Assembly (NCBI RefSeq): GCF_000359745.1
Contig: NZ_AQHN01000010.1
Coordinates: 1-64,000 of the forward strand
Direction: 5' to 3'
DNA from: Rhizobium freirei PRF 81
GTDB lineage: Bacteria; Pseudomonadota; Alphaproteobacteria; Rhizobiales; Rhizobiaceae
Length of the DNA: 64,000 nt
Notes under the pieces: generated by a model
What the model was told of the DNA's origin: nothing
Database searches by the model: none
The model's input: only the letters and a program-made list of their open reading frames with translations
Shown: one piece after another, positions 1 through 7,740 of the stretch
Layout: each line of letters begins with the position of its first letter
How positions within the stretch are numbered: position 1 is the first letter of the stretch
Program-made: the position numbers and the translations under genes

Positions 1-69
1 CTCCAACTACAGAAAAACGTATGCGGTGCGTGAGAAACGTGCCGCATATAACTGAAAAGATCGAATTTT

Positions 70-510
70 ATGATTTATGTCGATGCCGATGCCTGTCCGG
101 TCAAGCCGGAGATCTTGAAGGTTGCCGAACGCCACGGCATCGAGGTGACCTTCGTCGCCAATTCGGGGCTGCGGCCGTCGCGGGATCCGATGGTGCACAA
201 TGTCATCGTCTCCAGCGCCTTCGATGCCGCCGACAACTGGATCGCCGAACATGCGGGTGCCGGCGATATCGTCGTGACCGCTGACGTTCCGCTTGCCGGT
301 CGCTGCGTGGCAGCCGGAGCCTTCGTGACGGGACCGACCGGCCGCATCTTCGACAAGACGAATATCGGCATGGCGACCGCCATGCGCGATCTCGGCGCTC
401 ATCTTCGCGAAACCGGCGAAAGCAAGGGGTACAATGCCGCCTTCTCGCCGCGTGATCGCTCCGCCTTCCTCGAAACCTTCGACCGGCTTTGCCGGTGGGC
501 AAAAGCATGA
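70..510 (+). CDS. YaiI/YqxD family protein (DUF188)
   Basis: A 146-residue protein matching the YaiI/YqxD (DUF188) family over its full usual length. The N-terminus MIYVDADACPV carries the two conserved acidic residues (Asp5, Asp7), and the centre has the family-type GDIVVTADVPLA stretch with another Asp. The acidic residues suggest a metal-dependent, PIN-like nuclease fold, but the molecular function of the family is not established. The ATG at 70 gives the conserved N-terminus directly; no strong ribosome binding site is visible. The stop codon lies inside the left arm of an intergenic palindromic element (from 505), so the last residues may have been changed by that element. The gene is probably monocistronic. 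Confidence 0.9.
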   Translation: MIYVDADACPVKPEILKVAERHGIEVTFVANSGLRPSRDPMVHNVIVSSAFDAADNWIAEHAGAGDIVVTADVPLAGRCVAAGAFVTGPTGRIFDKTNIGMATAMRDLGAHLRETGESKGYNAAFSPRDRSAFLETFDRLCRWAKA

Positions 511-603
511 TCCCCAAAAAGTGCGCAGCGGTTTTGGAGCAAGATCATGCAAAATCGAAATGCTGGAGCACAATGGCGGTTCAAGGAACAGCCATTGTGC
601 TCC
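505..603. repeat. Rhizobium-type intergenic palindromic element (two stem-loops)
   Basis: Two consecutive inverted repeats. The first has arms GCATGATC (505-512) and GATCATGC (543-550) with an inner pair CCAAAA (513-518)/TTTTGG (532-537). The second is a perfect 13-bp inverted repeat, 565-577 against 591-603, with a 13-nt loop. The wording resembles the mosaic palindromic elements common between rhizobial genes (RIME/ABC type); I recognise it by resemblance only. There is no U-run after either hairpin, so it is not a typical terminator. It contains the stop codon of the upstream gene and ends about 20 bp before the ribosome binding site of the next one. Confidence 0.7.
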
Positions 604-632
604 CAAACCCATCAAACGCCTGGAGACCAGCC

Positions 633-1469
633 GTGAACATCATTTCCCAGAACACCGCCTTTGGCGGCATGCAGGGTGTCTTTTCGCATCAGTCCGAGGC
701 TTGCAAAGGCGAGATGACCTTTGCCGTCTTCGTGCCGCCGCAGGCGATCACAGAGCCGCGGCCGGTCCTCTGGTATCTTTCCGGCCTCACCTGCACCCAC
801 GCCAATGTCATGGAAAAGGGCGAGTATCGCCGCATGGCCGCCGAGCTCGGCCTGATCATCGTCTGCCCGGACACCAGCCCGCGCGGCAACGACGTGCCCG
901 ACGAGCTGACCAATTGGCAGATGGGCAAAGGCGCCGGCTTCTATCTCGATGCTACCGAAGCGCCTTGGGCCGAGAACTATCAGATGTATACCTACATCAC
1001 GGAGGAGCTGCCTGCGCTCATCGCCAAGCAGTTCCGCGCCGACATGAGCCGGCAGGGCATCTTCGGCCACTCCATGGGCGGCCACGGCGCCATGTCCATA
1101 GCTCTCAAGCATCCCGATCGCTTCAAGAGCTGCTCCGCTTTCGCCCCCATCGTCCAGCCGTCGACGGCCGATTGGTCGGCGCCTGCCCTCGACAAGTATC
1201 TCGGCAGCGATAAGGCCACGTGGAGACGATACGACGCCTGCTCTCTCGTTGAAGACGGCGCCCGCTTCTCCGAATTCCTGATCGACCAGGGCAAGGCCGA
1301 CAGTTTCCTCGAAAACGGACTGCGCCCATGGCTCTTCGAAGAGGCGATCAAAGGCACCGGCATCGGTCTGACGCTACGCATGCATGAGCGCTACGATCAT
1401 TCCTACTACTTCATCTCCACCTTCATGGACGATCACCTGAAGTGGCATGCCGAACGGCTGAGAAAGTAA
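633..1469 (+). CDS. fghA: S-formylglutathione hydrolase
   Basis: Hydrolyses S-formylglutathione to formate and glutathione, the second step of glutathione-dependent formaldehyde detoxification in the cytoplasm. The GTG at 633 is chosen because GGAG lies 7-8 bases upstream and it gives 278 residues, the normal family length; the longer frame from 489 runs through a repeat element. It has the esterase D family alpha/beta hydrolase features: LSGLTCTHANVMEKG near the N-terminus, nucleophile Ser147 in GHSMGGHGA, and a C-terminal HERYDHSYYF segment with the catalytic His. The partner S-(hydroxymethyl)glutathione dehydrogenase is not in the window. Neighbours are functionally unrelated. Confidence 0.93.
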   Translation: MNIISQNTAFGGMQGVFSHQSEACKGEMTFAVFVPPQAITEPRPVLWYLSGLTCTHANVMEKGEYRRMAAELGLIIVCPDTSPRGNDVPDELTNWQMGKGAGFYLDATEAPWAENYQMYTYITEELPALIAKQFRADMSRQGIFGHSMGGHGAMSIALKHPDRFKSCSAFAPIVQPSTADWSAPALDKYLGSDKATWRRYDACSLVEDGARFSEFLIDQGKADSFLENGLRPWLFEEAIKGTGIGLTLRMHERYDHSYYFISTFMDDHLKWHAERLRK

Positions 1470-1488
1470 AGGTGGCATGACCGCCGCC

Positions 1489-1517
1489 TTGAAAAGTGCC
1501 TGTGGTAAAGGCATATA
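1489..1517 (+). promoter_or_regulatory. Candidate promoter of the sugE riboswitch transcript
   Basis: TTGAAA (1489-1494), a 17-bp spacer, then CATATA (1512-1517). Transcription would start near 1524, just before the first riboswitch hairpin at 1525, and this agreement in position is the main support. Predicted from sequence only. Confidence 0.5.
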
Positions 1518-1524
1518 GAAAACG

Positions 1525-1586
1525 CGCAGACGACTGCGGCGGCCGGTACTCATAGCCGGCCGTAGACATCGCGGGGACGGCCTCGC
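1525..1586 (+). promoter_or_regulatory. Guanidine-II (mini-ykkC) riboswitch upstream of sugE
   Basis: Two hairpins each close on an ACGR tetraloop: CGCAG-ACGA-CTGCG (1525-1538) and GCGGGG-ACGG-CCTCGC (1571-1586, one G-U pair). A third hairpin GGCCGG...CCGGCC (1541-1561) occupies the linker. The second hairpin ends ten bases before the GGAG ribosome binding site (1597-1600) of sugE. Two ACGR-loop stems in front of a small multidrug resistance gene are the hallmark of the guanidine-II class, in which the hairpin loops pair on binding guanidinium and free the ribosome binding site. Identification is by eye. Confidence 0.8.
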
Positions 1587-1606
1587 TCTTAACAACGGAG
1601 CGTAAC

Positions 1607-1921
1607 ATGGCTTGGTTCCTGCTTTTCCTTGCAGGCTTGTTTGAAATCGGCTGGGCAGTCGGCCTGAAATATACCGATGGCTTCACACGGCCGATGCCGA
1701 CGATTCTCACAGTCATTTCTATGGTGACCAGCGTCGTACTGCTCGGTCTCGCGGTAAAAACGCTGCCGATGGGCACCGCCTATGCCGTCTGGACCGGTAT
1801 CGGCACTGTCGGCACCGTTCTGCTCGGGATTTGGTTGCTCGGCGATCCAGCAACCTTCGTTCGGCTGCTCTGCATAAGCCTGATCGTGGCAGGCATCGCC
1901 GGCCTCAAGCTCGCCGCCTGA
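1607..1921 (+). CDS. sugE: SMR-family guanidinium exporter (SugE/Gdx)
   Basis: A 104-residue small multidrug resistance protein with four hydrophobic segments and the conserved membrane-embedded Glu13 (LAGLFEIGWAVGLKYTDGF). The pattern W-A-V-G-L-K-Y around the first helix is that of the SugE/Gdx subgroup, which exports guanidinium by proton exchange as an antiparallel dimer in the inner membrane. The ATG at 1607 has GGAG six bases upstream. The gene stands alone behind a guanidine-II-type riboswitch, which fits the Gdx role better than a general quaternary-ammonium pump. The next gene is convergent, 11 bp away. Confidence 0.92.
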   Translation: MAWFLLFLAGLFEIGWAVGLKYTDGFTRPMPTILTVISMVTSVVLLGLAVKTLPMGTAYAVWTGIGTVGTVLLGIWLLGDPATFVRLLCISLIVAGIAGLKLAA

Positions 1922-1932
1922 CGGACCTCAAG

Positions 1933-2319
1933 TCAAGGGCGCTGGCGGTTGTCCAGTGCCCACGCTCCTGGGCCGGAAAACACCAGAAACAGAAAGACGA
2001 AGCAGAACATTATCGGACCGTCGCCCTGGTTGTTGGCCGGGAAGAAGTCGATCTGCGTGTGCACCATGAAATAGGCAATCGCCATTTCGCCGCTGAGGAG
2101 AAAGGCGACGGGCCGGGTGAAGAGCCCGAACAGAATGAGAATGCCGCCGACAAGCTCGATTATGCCCGCGACGAAGAACAACGTCGTGACCTCGAAAGGC
2201 GCTGGCGGAAAGCCGAAGAGCTTTTGCGTGCCATGTTCGATGAACAACACGGAAGTCACTATTCGCAAAATTGCGAGTGCTGCGGGCTGGTAAGGTGATA
2301 AGCGCTCGGCAAGTGACAT
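1933..2319 (-). CDS. DoxX family membrane protein (copy 1)
   Basis: A 128-residue inner-membrane protein of the DoxX family with about four hydrophobic helices. Family features visible are the LAILRIVTSVLFIEHGTQKLFGFP opening in two parts (RIV...EHGTQKLFG) and a central GGILILFGLFTRPVAF segment. The ATG at 2319 is chosen over the longer frame start at 2343 because GGAG sits six bases upstream and its N-terminus (MSLAERL) aligns with the neighbouring copy (MALSERL). DoxX proteins are linked to thiol or redox balance and quinone chemistry, but the function of this copy is unknown. The neighbour at 2458-2850 is a clear paralogue in the same orientation. Confidence 0.88.
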   Translation of the reverse strand: MSLAERLSPYQPAALAILRIVTSVLFIEHGTQKLFGFPPAPFEVTTLFFVAGIIELVGGILILFGLFTRPVAFLLSGEMAIAYFMVHTQIDFFPANNQGDGPIMFCFVFLFLVFSGPGAWALDNRQRP

Positions 2320-2419
2320 GAAGATCTCCGTGCGAATTGGCAATGCGAACGGGATACTGTCGAAAAGACCCTCCCGTTTCGCCGATACAGAACGAACACG
2401 CGAGAGACGAAATTATTCA

Positions 2420-2445
2420 CCGGGCCTAGAGAATACCAGGCCCGG
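2420..2445 (-). terminator. Hairpin between the two doxX genes
   Basis: Perfect inverted repeat CCGGGCCT (2420-2427)/AGGCCCGG (2438-2445) with a 10-nt loop, just downstream of the doxX copy ending at 2458 on the minus strand. The sequence after it on that strand (TGAATAATTTCG) is A/T-rich but has no clean U-run, so termination may be partial. Confidence 0.45.
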
Positions 2446-2457
2446 TTTCGAGATGAC

Positions 2458-2850
2458 TTACTTCTTCCGGCCGTCGATCGCCAGGAGACCCGGCCCGGCG
2501 AAGATCAGGAACAGGAAAGCGAAGCAATACAGAATGGCCGCATCGCCTTGGTTGTTCACCGGGAAGAAATTCTGCGGCATGTGCGCCATGAAATAGGCGA
2601 CCGCCATGTTGCCGCAAAGAATGAAGGCGACGGGGCGGGTAAACAGACCCAGAACGATTGCCAGACCGCCGAATGCTTCAAGAATACCCTGAAACAGCAT
2701 CAGAGGCGGCAGCGAGCCAGTGAAGTGACCGCCGGCCGGAAAGCCGAAAAGCTTCTGTGTGCCGTGTTCGATGAACAACAGGCCAATAACGATACGCAGT
2801 ACGGTAAGAGCATAGGGCTGATATTGATTCAGCCGTTCGGAAAGCGCCAT
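2458..2850 (-). CDS. DoxX family membrane protein (copy 2)
   Basis: A 130-residue DoxX family protein with four predicted membrane segments, closely similar to the adjacent copy at 1933-2319 (shared RIV.GLLFIEHGTQKLFGFP and LFTRPVAF blocks, and the C-terminal FFPVNNQGDAAILYCF block). The ATG at 2848-2850 is preferred because GGAG lies about nine bases upstream and it matches the paralogue start; the open frame continues further upstream without a ribosome binding site. The tandem pair, 138 bp apart, probably arose by duplication. Possible role in membrane redox homeostasis; substrate unknown. Confidence 0.88.
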   Translation of the reverse strand: MALSERLNQYQPYALTVLRIVIGLLFIEHGTQKLFGFPAGGHFTGSLPPLMLFQGILEAFGGLAIVLGLFTRPVAFILCGNMAVAYFMAHMPQNFFPVNNQGDAAILYCFAFLFLIFAGPGLLAIDGRKK

Positions 2851-2974
2851 TTTTTGAACTCCAGTTTCGATTCCCCCTGCAGGAAGCAATAGAGCGACCT
2901 GCCTTGAACGGGAAAACAAGGATTCTGACGTCCAATCAATTTTCCGTGTGTAATCCGTGGCTTGTTGTCACAGA

Positions 2975-4507
2975 TTACAGAGGAATGTTGTCGTGTTTTT
3001 TCCAGGGATTGGTCAGATCCTTGTTGCGCAGCATCCGGAGCCCCTGCGCGAGGCGCCGCCGGGTCGAGCGTGGCATGATCACTTCGTCGATATAGCCGCG
3101 CTCGGCCGCGACGAACGGCGACAGGAACCGATCCTCATACATCTTCGTATGCGCTGCGATCTTCTCCGGCTCGGCAATGTCCTTGCGGAAGATGATCTCG
3201 ACCGCGCCCTTGGCGCCCATGACGGCAATCTGCGCCGTCGGCCAGGCATAATTAAGGTCGCCGCGCAGGTGCTTCGAGGCCATGACGTCATAGGCGCCGC
3301 CGAAAGCCTTGCGAGTGATGACGGTCAGTTTCGGCACGGTCGCCTCCGCATAGGCGAAGAGCAATTTCGCGCCATGCTTGATCAAGCCGCCATATTCCTG
3401 CGCCGTCCCCGGCAGGAAGCCGGGTACATCGACGAAGGTGACGATCGGGATATTGAAGCAATCGCAGAAGCGCACGAAGCGCGCGGCTTTCCGCGACGCA
3501 TCGCTGTCAAGCACGCCTGCCAGCACCATCGGCTGATTGGCGACGAAGCCGACCGTAGCGCCCTCAATGCGACCGAAGCCGCAGACGATATTCTTGGCGA
3601 AGCTTTCCTGAATCTCGAGGAAGTCGCCCTCGTCCGCCACCTTCAGGATCAGTTCCTTGATGTCGTAAGGCTTGTTGGCATTGGCCGGGATCAGCGTATC
3701 GAGCGAGCTATCCGGCTCGGTGACGGATTGATAGCACTCGATCTCGGGCAACGCCGCCGTGTTCGACTGCGGCAGGAAATCGATGAGGCGGCGCACCTGC
3801 ATCAGCGTATCGATATCATTGTCGTAGGCAGCGTCGGCAATGGAGGATTTCGTCGTATGCACCGAAGCGCCGCCGAGTTGCTCTGAGGTCACCGTCTCGT
3901 TGGTGACCGTCTTCACCACATCCGGCCCGGTCACGAACATGTAGGAGGTATCGCGGACCATGAAGATGAAATCGGTCATCGCGGGCGAATAGACGTCACC
4001 GCCCGCGCAAGGCCCCATGATGACGGAAATCTGCGGGATGACGCCGGAGGCCAGCACGTTGCGCTGGAACACTTCGGCATAGCCGCCGAGTGCGGCCACA
4101 CCTTCCTGAATGCGGGCGCCGCCGGCATCATAGATCCCGATGATCGGCGCCCGGTTCTTCAGCGCCATATCCTGGACCTTGGTGATCTTTTCCGCATGTG
4201 CTTCTGAAAGAGACCCGCCAAAGACTGTGAAATCCTTGGCAAAAATGAAAACGGTACGTCCGTTGACGGTGCCCCAGCCAGTCACGACGCCATCACCGGC
4301 GATCTTGCTCTTTTCCATGCCGAAATCGGTCGAGCGGTGCTCGACGAACATGTCGAATTCCTCGAAGGAACCTTCGTCCAGGAAGATGTCGATGCGCTCG
4401 CGGGCCGTCAGCTTGCCGCGCGCATGTTGCGCATCGATCCGCGCCTGCCCGCCGCCAAGCCTTGCGACTTCACGACGACGCTCCAGTTCCAAAAGGATTT
4501 CCTTCAT
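2975..4507 (-). CDS. pccB: Propionyl-CoA carboxylase beta (carboxyltransferase) subunit
   Basis: A 510-residue acyl-CoA carboxyltransferase subunit that moves carboxyl from carboxybiotin to propionyl-CoA, forming methylmalonyl-CoA. The family opening [19 protein letters not shown] and the two carboxyltransferase halves are complete, including [36 protein letters not shown], the oxyanion-type [19 protein letters not shown] region and [22 protein letters not shown]. The length is that of PccB. The partner biotin-carrying alpha subunit (pccA) is not in this window, although many rhizobia keep the two close together. Upstream (64 bp) in the same orientation is a small lipoprotein gene. Another acyl-CoA such as methylcrotonyl-CoA is less likely as substrate. 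Confidence 0.92.
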   Translation of the reverse strand: MKEILLELERRREVARLGGGQARIDAQHARGKLTARERIDIFLDEGSFEEFDMFVEHRSTDFGMEKSKIAGDGVVTGWGTVNGRTVFIFAKDFTVFGGSLSEAHAEKITKVQDMALKNRAPIIGIYDAGGARIQEGVAALGGYAEVFQRNVLASGVIPQISVIMGPCAGGDVYSPAMTDFIFMVRDTSYMFVTGPDVVKTVTNETVTSEQLGGASVHTTKSSIADAAYDNDIDTLMQVRRLIDFLPQSNTAALPEIECYQSVTEPDSSLDTLIPANANKPYDIKELILKVADEGDFLEIQESFAKNIVCGFGRIEGATVGFVANQPMVLAGVLDSDASRKAARFVRFCDCFNIPIVTFVDVPGFLPGTAQEYGGLIKHGAKLLFAYAEATVPKLTVITRKAFGGAYDVMASKHLRGDLNYAWPTAQIAVMGAKGAVEIIFRKDIAEPEKIAAHTKMYEDRFLSPFVAAERGYIDEVIMPRSTRRRLAQGLRMLRNKDLTNPWKKHDNIPL

Positions 4508-4570
4508 GCGGCCCTCTCTCCTTCGCTGCTCGGGCTTAGCACGGCGCGAGCCTCCTTTGAAGCTATCGGC

Positions 4571-5041
4571 TCAGTTTGCCAACCGCGGCGTGTTCAGCGA
4601 GAAGATGGCGCGGATGCGGGCGGCAATGTCTTCGGCCATCAGCTCATCGGCCGTTGCATGATCGGGCGCGGTTGTCGCCATATCGAACGATGCCATGGCA
4701 ATCACCGCACCACCATCGAGCGACGCAGCGTCGATATCGACCTTGGCACTGTTGCGATCCTGGTTGAAACTGCGCCCCTTGCGCACGTCCGACAGGCGGA
4801 TAGTCAACGTAACCTGCGGCAGCGCCGCATTGTGGTTCGTGGCAGCGATCGCGGCATTGACGCGATCGTTGACGGCCCCGATCAGCACCGGAGAAACCGG
4901 CGGCAAGGCATGATCGGCCACAACGGTTGCACTGCGAACATCATAGGCTGGCGGAGGAGGATCGACGGACCAGCTCGCGCATGCCGTCAGTACTAAACAT
5001 CCCACGAGCGCCGATGTGACACCCGACCTCAACAACAACAT
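4571..5041 (-). CDS. Putative lipoprotein of unknown function
   Basis: A 156-residue protein beginning with a lipoprotein signal: a Leu-rich hydrophobic core and the lipobox LTAC (Cys21), so it is probably anchored by lipid in the inner or outer membrane. The mature part starts Ala-Ser-Trp (no Asp at +2), which would favour the outer membrane if enterobacterial sorting rules apply. No known domain is recognised; the rest has alternating hydrophobic residues typical of a small beta-rich periplasmic domain. It ends 63 bp upstream of pccB in the same direction and may share its transcript. Function unknown. Confidence 0.75.
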   Translation of the reverse strand: MLLLRSGVTSALVGCLVLTACASWSVDPPPPAYDVRSATVVADHALPPVSPVLIGAVNDRVNAAIAATNHNAALPQVTLTIRLSDVRKGRSFNQDRNSAKVDIDAASLDGGAVIAMASFDMATTAPDHATADELMAEDIAARIRAIFSLNTPRLAN

Positions 5042-5110
5042 GATACCTGTCCCGACTTCCGAACCCGCAAGATACGAACCTTGCTATAAAGGACTGGAAA
5101 TCAACAATAT

Positions 5111-5896
5111 TCAACTGTGAAGAGCAGAAAAAACGTCGGTTGCCGCCTGAAATTCCTCGAAACGCTGCGCGCGCCGCCGCTCCGCTTCCTCATCGCTGCC
5201 CCAGTGTTCGATCGTCCAGTCCTCATCGAGATGGGCGAGCGACCAGACTTCGGCGAGCGGCAGCTGACCGGAGGCGAAAGCGAGCGCCAGGATCGCAGAG
5301 CCCGTCAGGGTCGTGATCGTATGCAGGCTGGCGAGTTCCATGGGCGTATCATATTTGCGCAGGGCCGCAGCGAAGGCGGCGATAGCCTCTTGCGGCTGCT
5401 CCTGATGCATCACGCCCTCGGCGAGAATGAAGCGAGCGCCGATGTCGTGGGCCGCCCATTCGATCACCGGGTTCCAGCGAGCGGATTGACGCTCCACCAA
5501 CCGCTCCGGGCCATCGGCACGATAGCAGAGCAGATCGCTGCCGGAGAAGCGGACGATTTCGTCGAACACAGCCCCACTTTCGGCTGTCACGCCATCGATA
5601 GCAGTGTTCACCAGACGGGTTACGGGCATGGTCGCAGGATCGATGACCTCGGTCTGTCGCGCCCATTCGGCAGCCACGAGTTTGGCGAGCGCTTCGGTCG
5701 GCAGAGAGAGGGAATGGCGCGCCGGGGTCTTGACCACCTTGCCGTCGAGCGCGATGGCATGACCAACCTCATCCTTGCTGATCGTCACATCCTTGTAGAA
5801 GCGCTTGGGCAGCGGCTTCTTCATCTGGATCTGCGCACGGCGGATCGGATCGGGATGGCTCAAACCTTCGGAAAGATCGTTCAACAGGTCGCGCAT
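5111..5896 (-). CDS. ATP12 family F1-ATPase assembly chaperone
   Basis: A 261-residue protein of the ATP12 family, chaperones that hold the F1-ATPase alpha subunit during assembly in mitochondria and alphaproteobacteria. Visible features are the N-terminal RFYKDVTI...ALDGKVVKTPARHSL stretch, WARQTEVIDPATMPVTRLVNTAIDG in two blocks, the SDLLCYRA segment, and the C-terminal LAHLDEDWTIEHWGSDEEA motif. The ATG at 5896 has GAGGTG a few bases upstream. It is the last gene of a three-gene leftward operon, nine bases after the HAD-hydrolase gene. The ATP synthase genes themselves are not in this window. Confidence 0.92.
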   Translation of the reverse strand: MRDLLNDLSEGLSHPDPIRRAQIQMKKPLPKRFYKDVTISKDEVGHAIALDGKVVKTPARHSLSLPTEALAKLVAAEWARQTEVIDPATMPVTRLVNTAIDGVTAESGAVFDEIVRFSGSDLLCYRADGPERLVERQSARWNPVIEWAAHDIGARFILAEGVMHQEQPQEAIAAFAAALRKYDTPMELASLHTITTLTGSAILALAFASGQLPLAEVWSLAHLDEDWTIEHWGSDEEAERRRAQRFEEFQAATDVFSALHS

Positions 5897-5905
5897 GGCG
5901 TCACC

Positions 5906-6559
5906 TCAGAGAATGTGGCTCAACAAATCGTTCGGATGATGCGCAATCGCATCGGCGCCGGCGGCCAGAAGCTCTTCCACGGACGCATAACCCCAGGATA
6001 CGCCGATCGCGGTCGCACCCGCTGCCTTCGCCATCTGCATGTCGTAGATCGCGTCGCCGATGACGATGGTGTCATGCGGGTCCATGCCGGTTTCGCTGCA
6101 GCACTCCGTCACCATGGCCGGATGCGGCTTCGACGGGCAGTCGTCGGCGGTGCGCGAAACCACGAAATGGGGCGTGAAGCCGTTGACTTCAAGAATATGC
6201 GTCAGGCCACGACGGGATTTGCCTGTCACGGCGCCGAGCAGAAGCTCTTCGCGGGCTGCAAGCGTCTCGATCAGCGACTTGATGCCGTCGAAGAGCGGCG
6301 TCTGCATATCCGCCTCGTCCCGTACGCCCGGGAAGATCGATTTGTAATGCGCGGTCATGGCAATCGCTTCGTCATCGACATGCGGCTTGCCTTGCATCCG
6401 GGCGATGGCGATATCGAGGGAGAGACCGATGATGGATTTTGTGGACGAAACATCCGGGCGCTTGTAGCCGAAGTCAACGAAAGTCCGCGCCATGACTTCA
6501 TGGATCAGCCGCACGCTGTCGACCAGCGTGCCGTCGCAATCGAAAAGGACCAGCTTCAT
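5906..6559 (-). CDS. HAD-family hydrolase (phosphoglycolate phosphatase-like)
   Basis: A 217-residue haloacid-dehalogenase superfamily hydrolase. All four motifs are visible: the nucleophile motif FDCDGTLVDS at the N-terminus (Asp8, Asp10), a Thr/Ser in GAVTGKSRRGL, the Lys in CPSKPHPAM, and the acidic motif IGDAIYDMQMAKAAG. A helical cap between motifs 1 and 2 places it in subclass I with phosphoglycolate phosphatase and beta-phosphoglucomutase-like enzymes. The substrate cannot be decided. Its start overlaps the stop of the pseudouridine synthase gene by four bases (ATGA), so the two are translationally coupled; the ATP12 gene follows. Confidence 0.9.
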   Translation of the reverse strand: MKLVLFDCDGTLVDSVRLIHEVMARTFVDFGYKRPDVSSTKSIIGLSLDIAIARMQGKPHVDDEAIAMTAHYKSIFPGVRDEADMQTPLFDGIKSLIETLAAREELLLGAVTGKSRRGLTHILEVNGFTPHFVVSRTADDCPSKPHPAMVTECCSETGMDPHDTIVIGDAIYDMQMAKAAGATAIGVSWGYASVEELLAAGADAIAHHPNDLLSHIL

Positions 6560-7554
6560 TCGTCGTCCGGCTCCCCTGCCGATGCCTCGTCAAAACCGAG
6601 GAGATTCCACGTCTGCACCATATGCGGCGGCAGAGGAGCGGTGACGCGCAGGCGTCCGCCGCTTGGATGCGGAATATCGATGTGGCGCGCATGCAGATGC
6701 AGGCGCTTCTGGACGCCGCCGGGAAAATCCCAGTTCGGATCGTCGTCGAAATATTTGGGGTCGCCGATGATCGGGTGGCCGATATGCAGCGCATGGACAC
6801 GCAGCTGGTGCGTCCGGCCAGTATACGGCTCCATTTCCAGCCAGGCGAGGCTCTGCGCGGCAGTCTCAAGCACGCGATAATAGGAGATGGCGTGATCAGC
6901 GCCCTCTTCGCCATGCTTGGCAATGCGCATACGGTCGCCATCGGCCGTTGCTTCTTTCACCAGCCAGGTCGAAATCTTGTCCTCGTGCTTGCGCGGCACG
7001 CCTTTGACCAGCGACCAGTAGGTCTTCTTGGTGTCACGTTCGCGGAAAGCAGCCGTCAGCTTCTGTGCCGCGCCGCGCGTGCGGGCAATCACCAGGACGC
7101 CGGACGTGTCACGGTCGAGACGATGCACGAGGCGCGGCTTTTCGCCCTTTTTGCTCGTCCATGCCTCCAGCATCTGGTCTATATGGCGGGTAAGGCCGGA
7201 GCCGCCCTGCACCGCAAGCCCTGCCGGCTTGTTGAGCACAAAGACCTTCTCGTCCTCATGCAGCAGCATGCGGGAGAGCAGTTCCGCGTCGCCGGAATGC
7301 TTGAGATCCTTACCGGCGATCGGGCCATTCTTCGCGCCCTTGGCGTCGACATCGAGCGGCGGTACGCGCACCATCTGCCCCGGCTGCACGCGCGCATCGG
7401 TCTTGACGCGGCCGCCATCGACACGCACCTGGCCGGAGCGCATCAGCTTCTGCAGTTGACCGAACCCAAGCCCGGGGAAATGCACCTTGAACCAGCGGTC
7501 GAGGCGCATGCCGGCTTCGTCGGGCTCGACCTGTATATGCTCAATCCCGGCCAT
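6556..7554 (-). CDS. RluA/RluC family rRNA pseudouridine synthase
   Basis: Converts uridine to pseudouridine in large-subunit rRNA or another RNA. It has an N-terminal S4 RNA-binding domain (GMRLDRWFKVHFP...LQKLMRSGQVRVDGGRV) followed by the catalytic domain with the active-site Asp in RLVHRLDRDTSGVLV and the C-terminal TGRTHQLRVHALHIGHPIIGDPKYF region. The ATG at 7554 (332 residues) follows a purine-rich AAAGAAGAAGA stretch; the longer frame to 7590 has no better site. S4 plus RluC-like catalytic domain points to RluC or RluD specificity, which cannot be separated here. First gene of the operon with the HAD and ATP12 genes. Confidence 0.9.
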   Translation of the reverse strand: MAGIEHIQVEPDEAGMRLDRWFKVHFPGLGFGQLQKLMRSGQVRVDGGRVKTDARVQPGQMVRVPPLDVDAKGAKNGPIAGKDLKHSGDAELLSRMLLHEDEKVFVLNKPAGLAVQGGSGLTRHIDQMLEAWTSKKGEKPRLVHRLDRDTSGVLVIARTRGAAQKLTAAFRERDTKKTYWSLVKGVPRKHEDKISTWLVKEATADGDRMRIAKHGEEGADHAISYYRVLETAAQSLAWLEMEPYTGRTHQLRVHALHIGHPIIGDPKYFDDDPNWDFPGGVQKRLHLHARHIDIPHPSGGRLRVTAPLPPHMVQTWNLLGFDEASAGEPDDE

Positions 7555-7680
7555 TCTTCTTCTTTCAAACGCCGCAGCATGTTCCGACAAATGCCAAACG
7601 CTCGTTGGACAGGATCATGCCAATTCAAACAACAGGACAATCAGTCCCGCGGCCGGCTATAACCGGCCTTTCGACGTGGC

Positions 7681-7720
7681 TTTAGAGCATTTCGAGGAAA
7701 AGTGGAAACTGGAATTATCC
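7681..7720. repeat. Degenerate fragment of a Rhizobium intergenic element
   Basis: The string TTTAGAGCATTTCGAGGAAA followed by AGTGGAAACTGGAATTATCC resembles the common rhizobial intergenic motif of the type AGAGCATTTC...GGAAAAGTG...CCGGAATTG. It is short and imperfect, and the identification rests on resemblance alone. It lies between rluC and the copper chaperone gene, next to the hairpin GGCCGG-CTATAA-CCGGCC at 7651-7668. Confidence 0.35.
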
Positions 7721-7740
7721 GGGCCGGATATTTTTCTGGC

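Noticed and set aside
5117..6880. A 587-codon plus-strand frame across the ATP12/HAD genes
   Set aside because: Overlaps two well-recognised genes on the other strand and has no domain.
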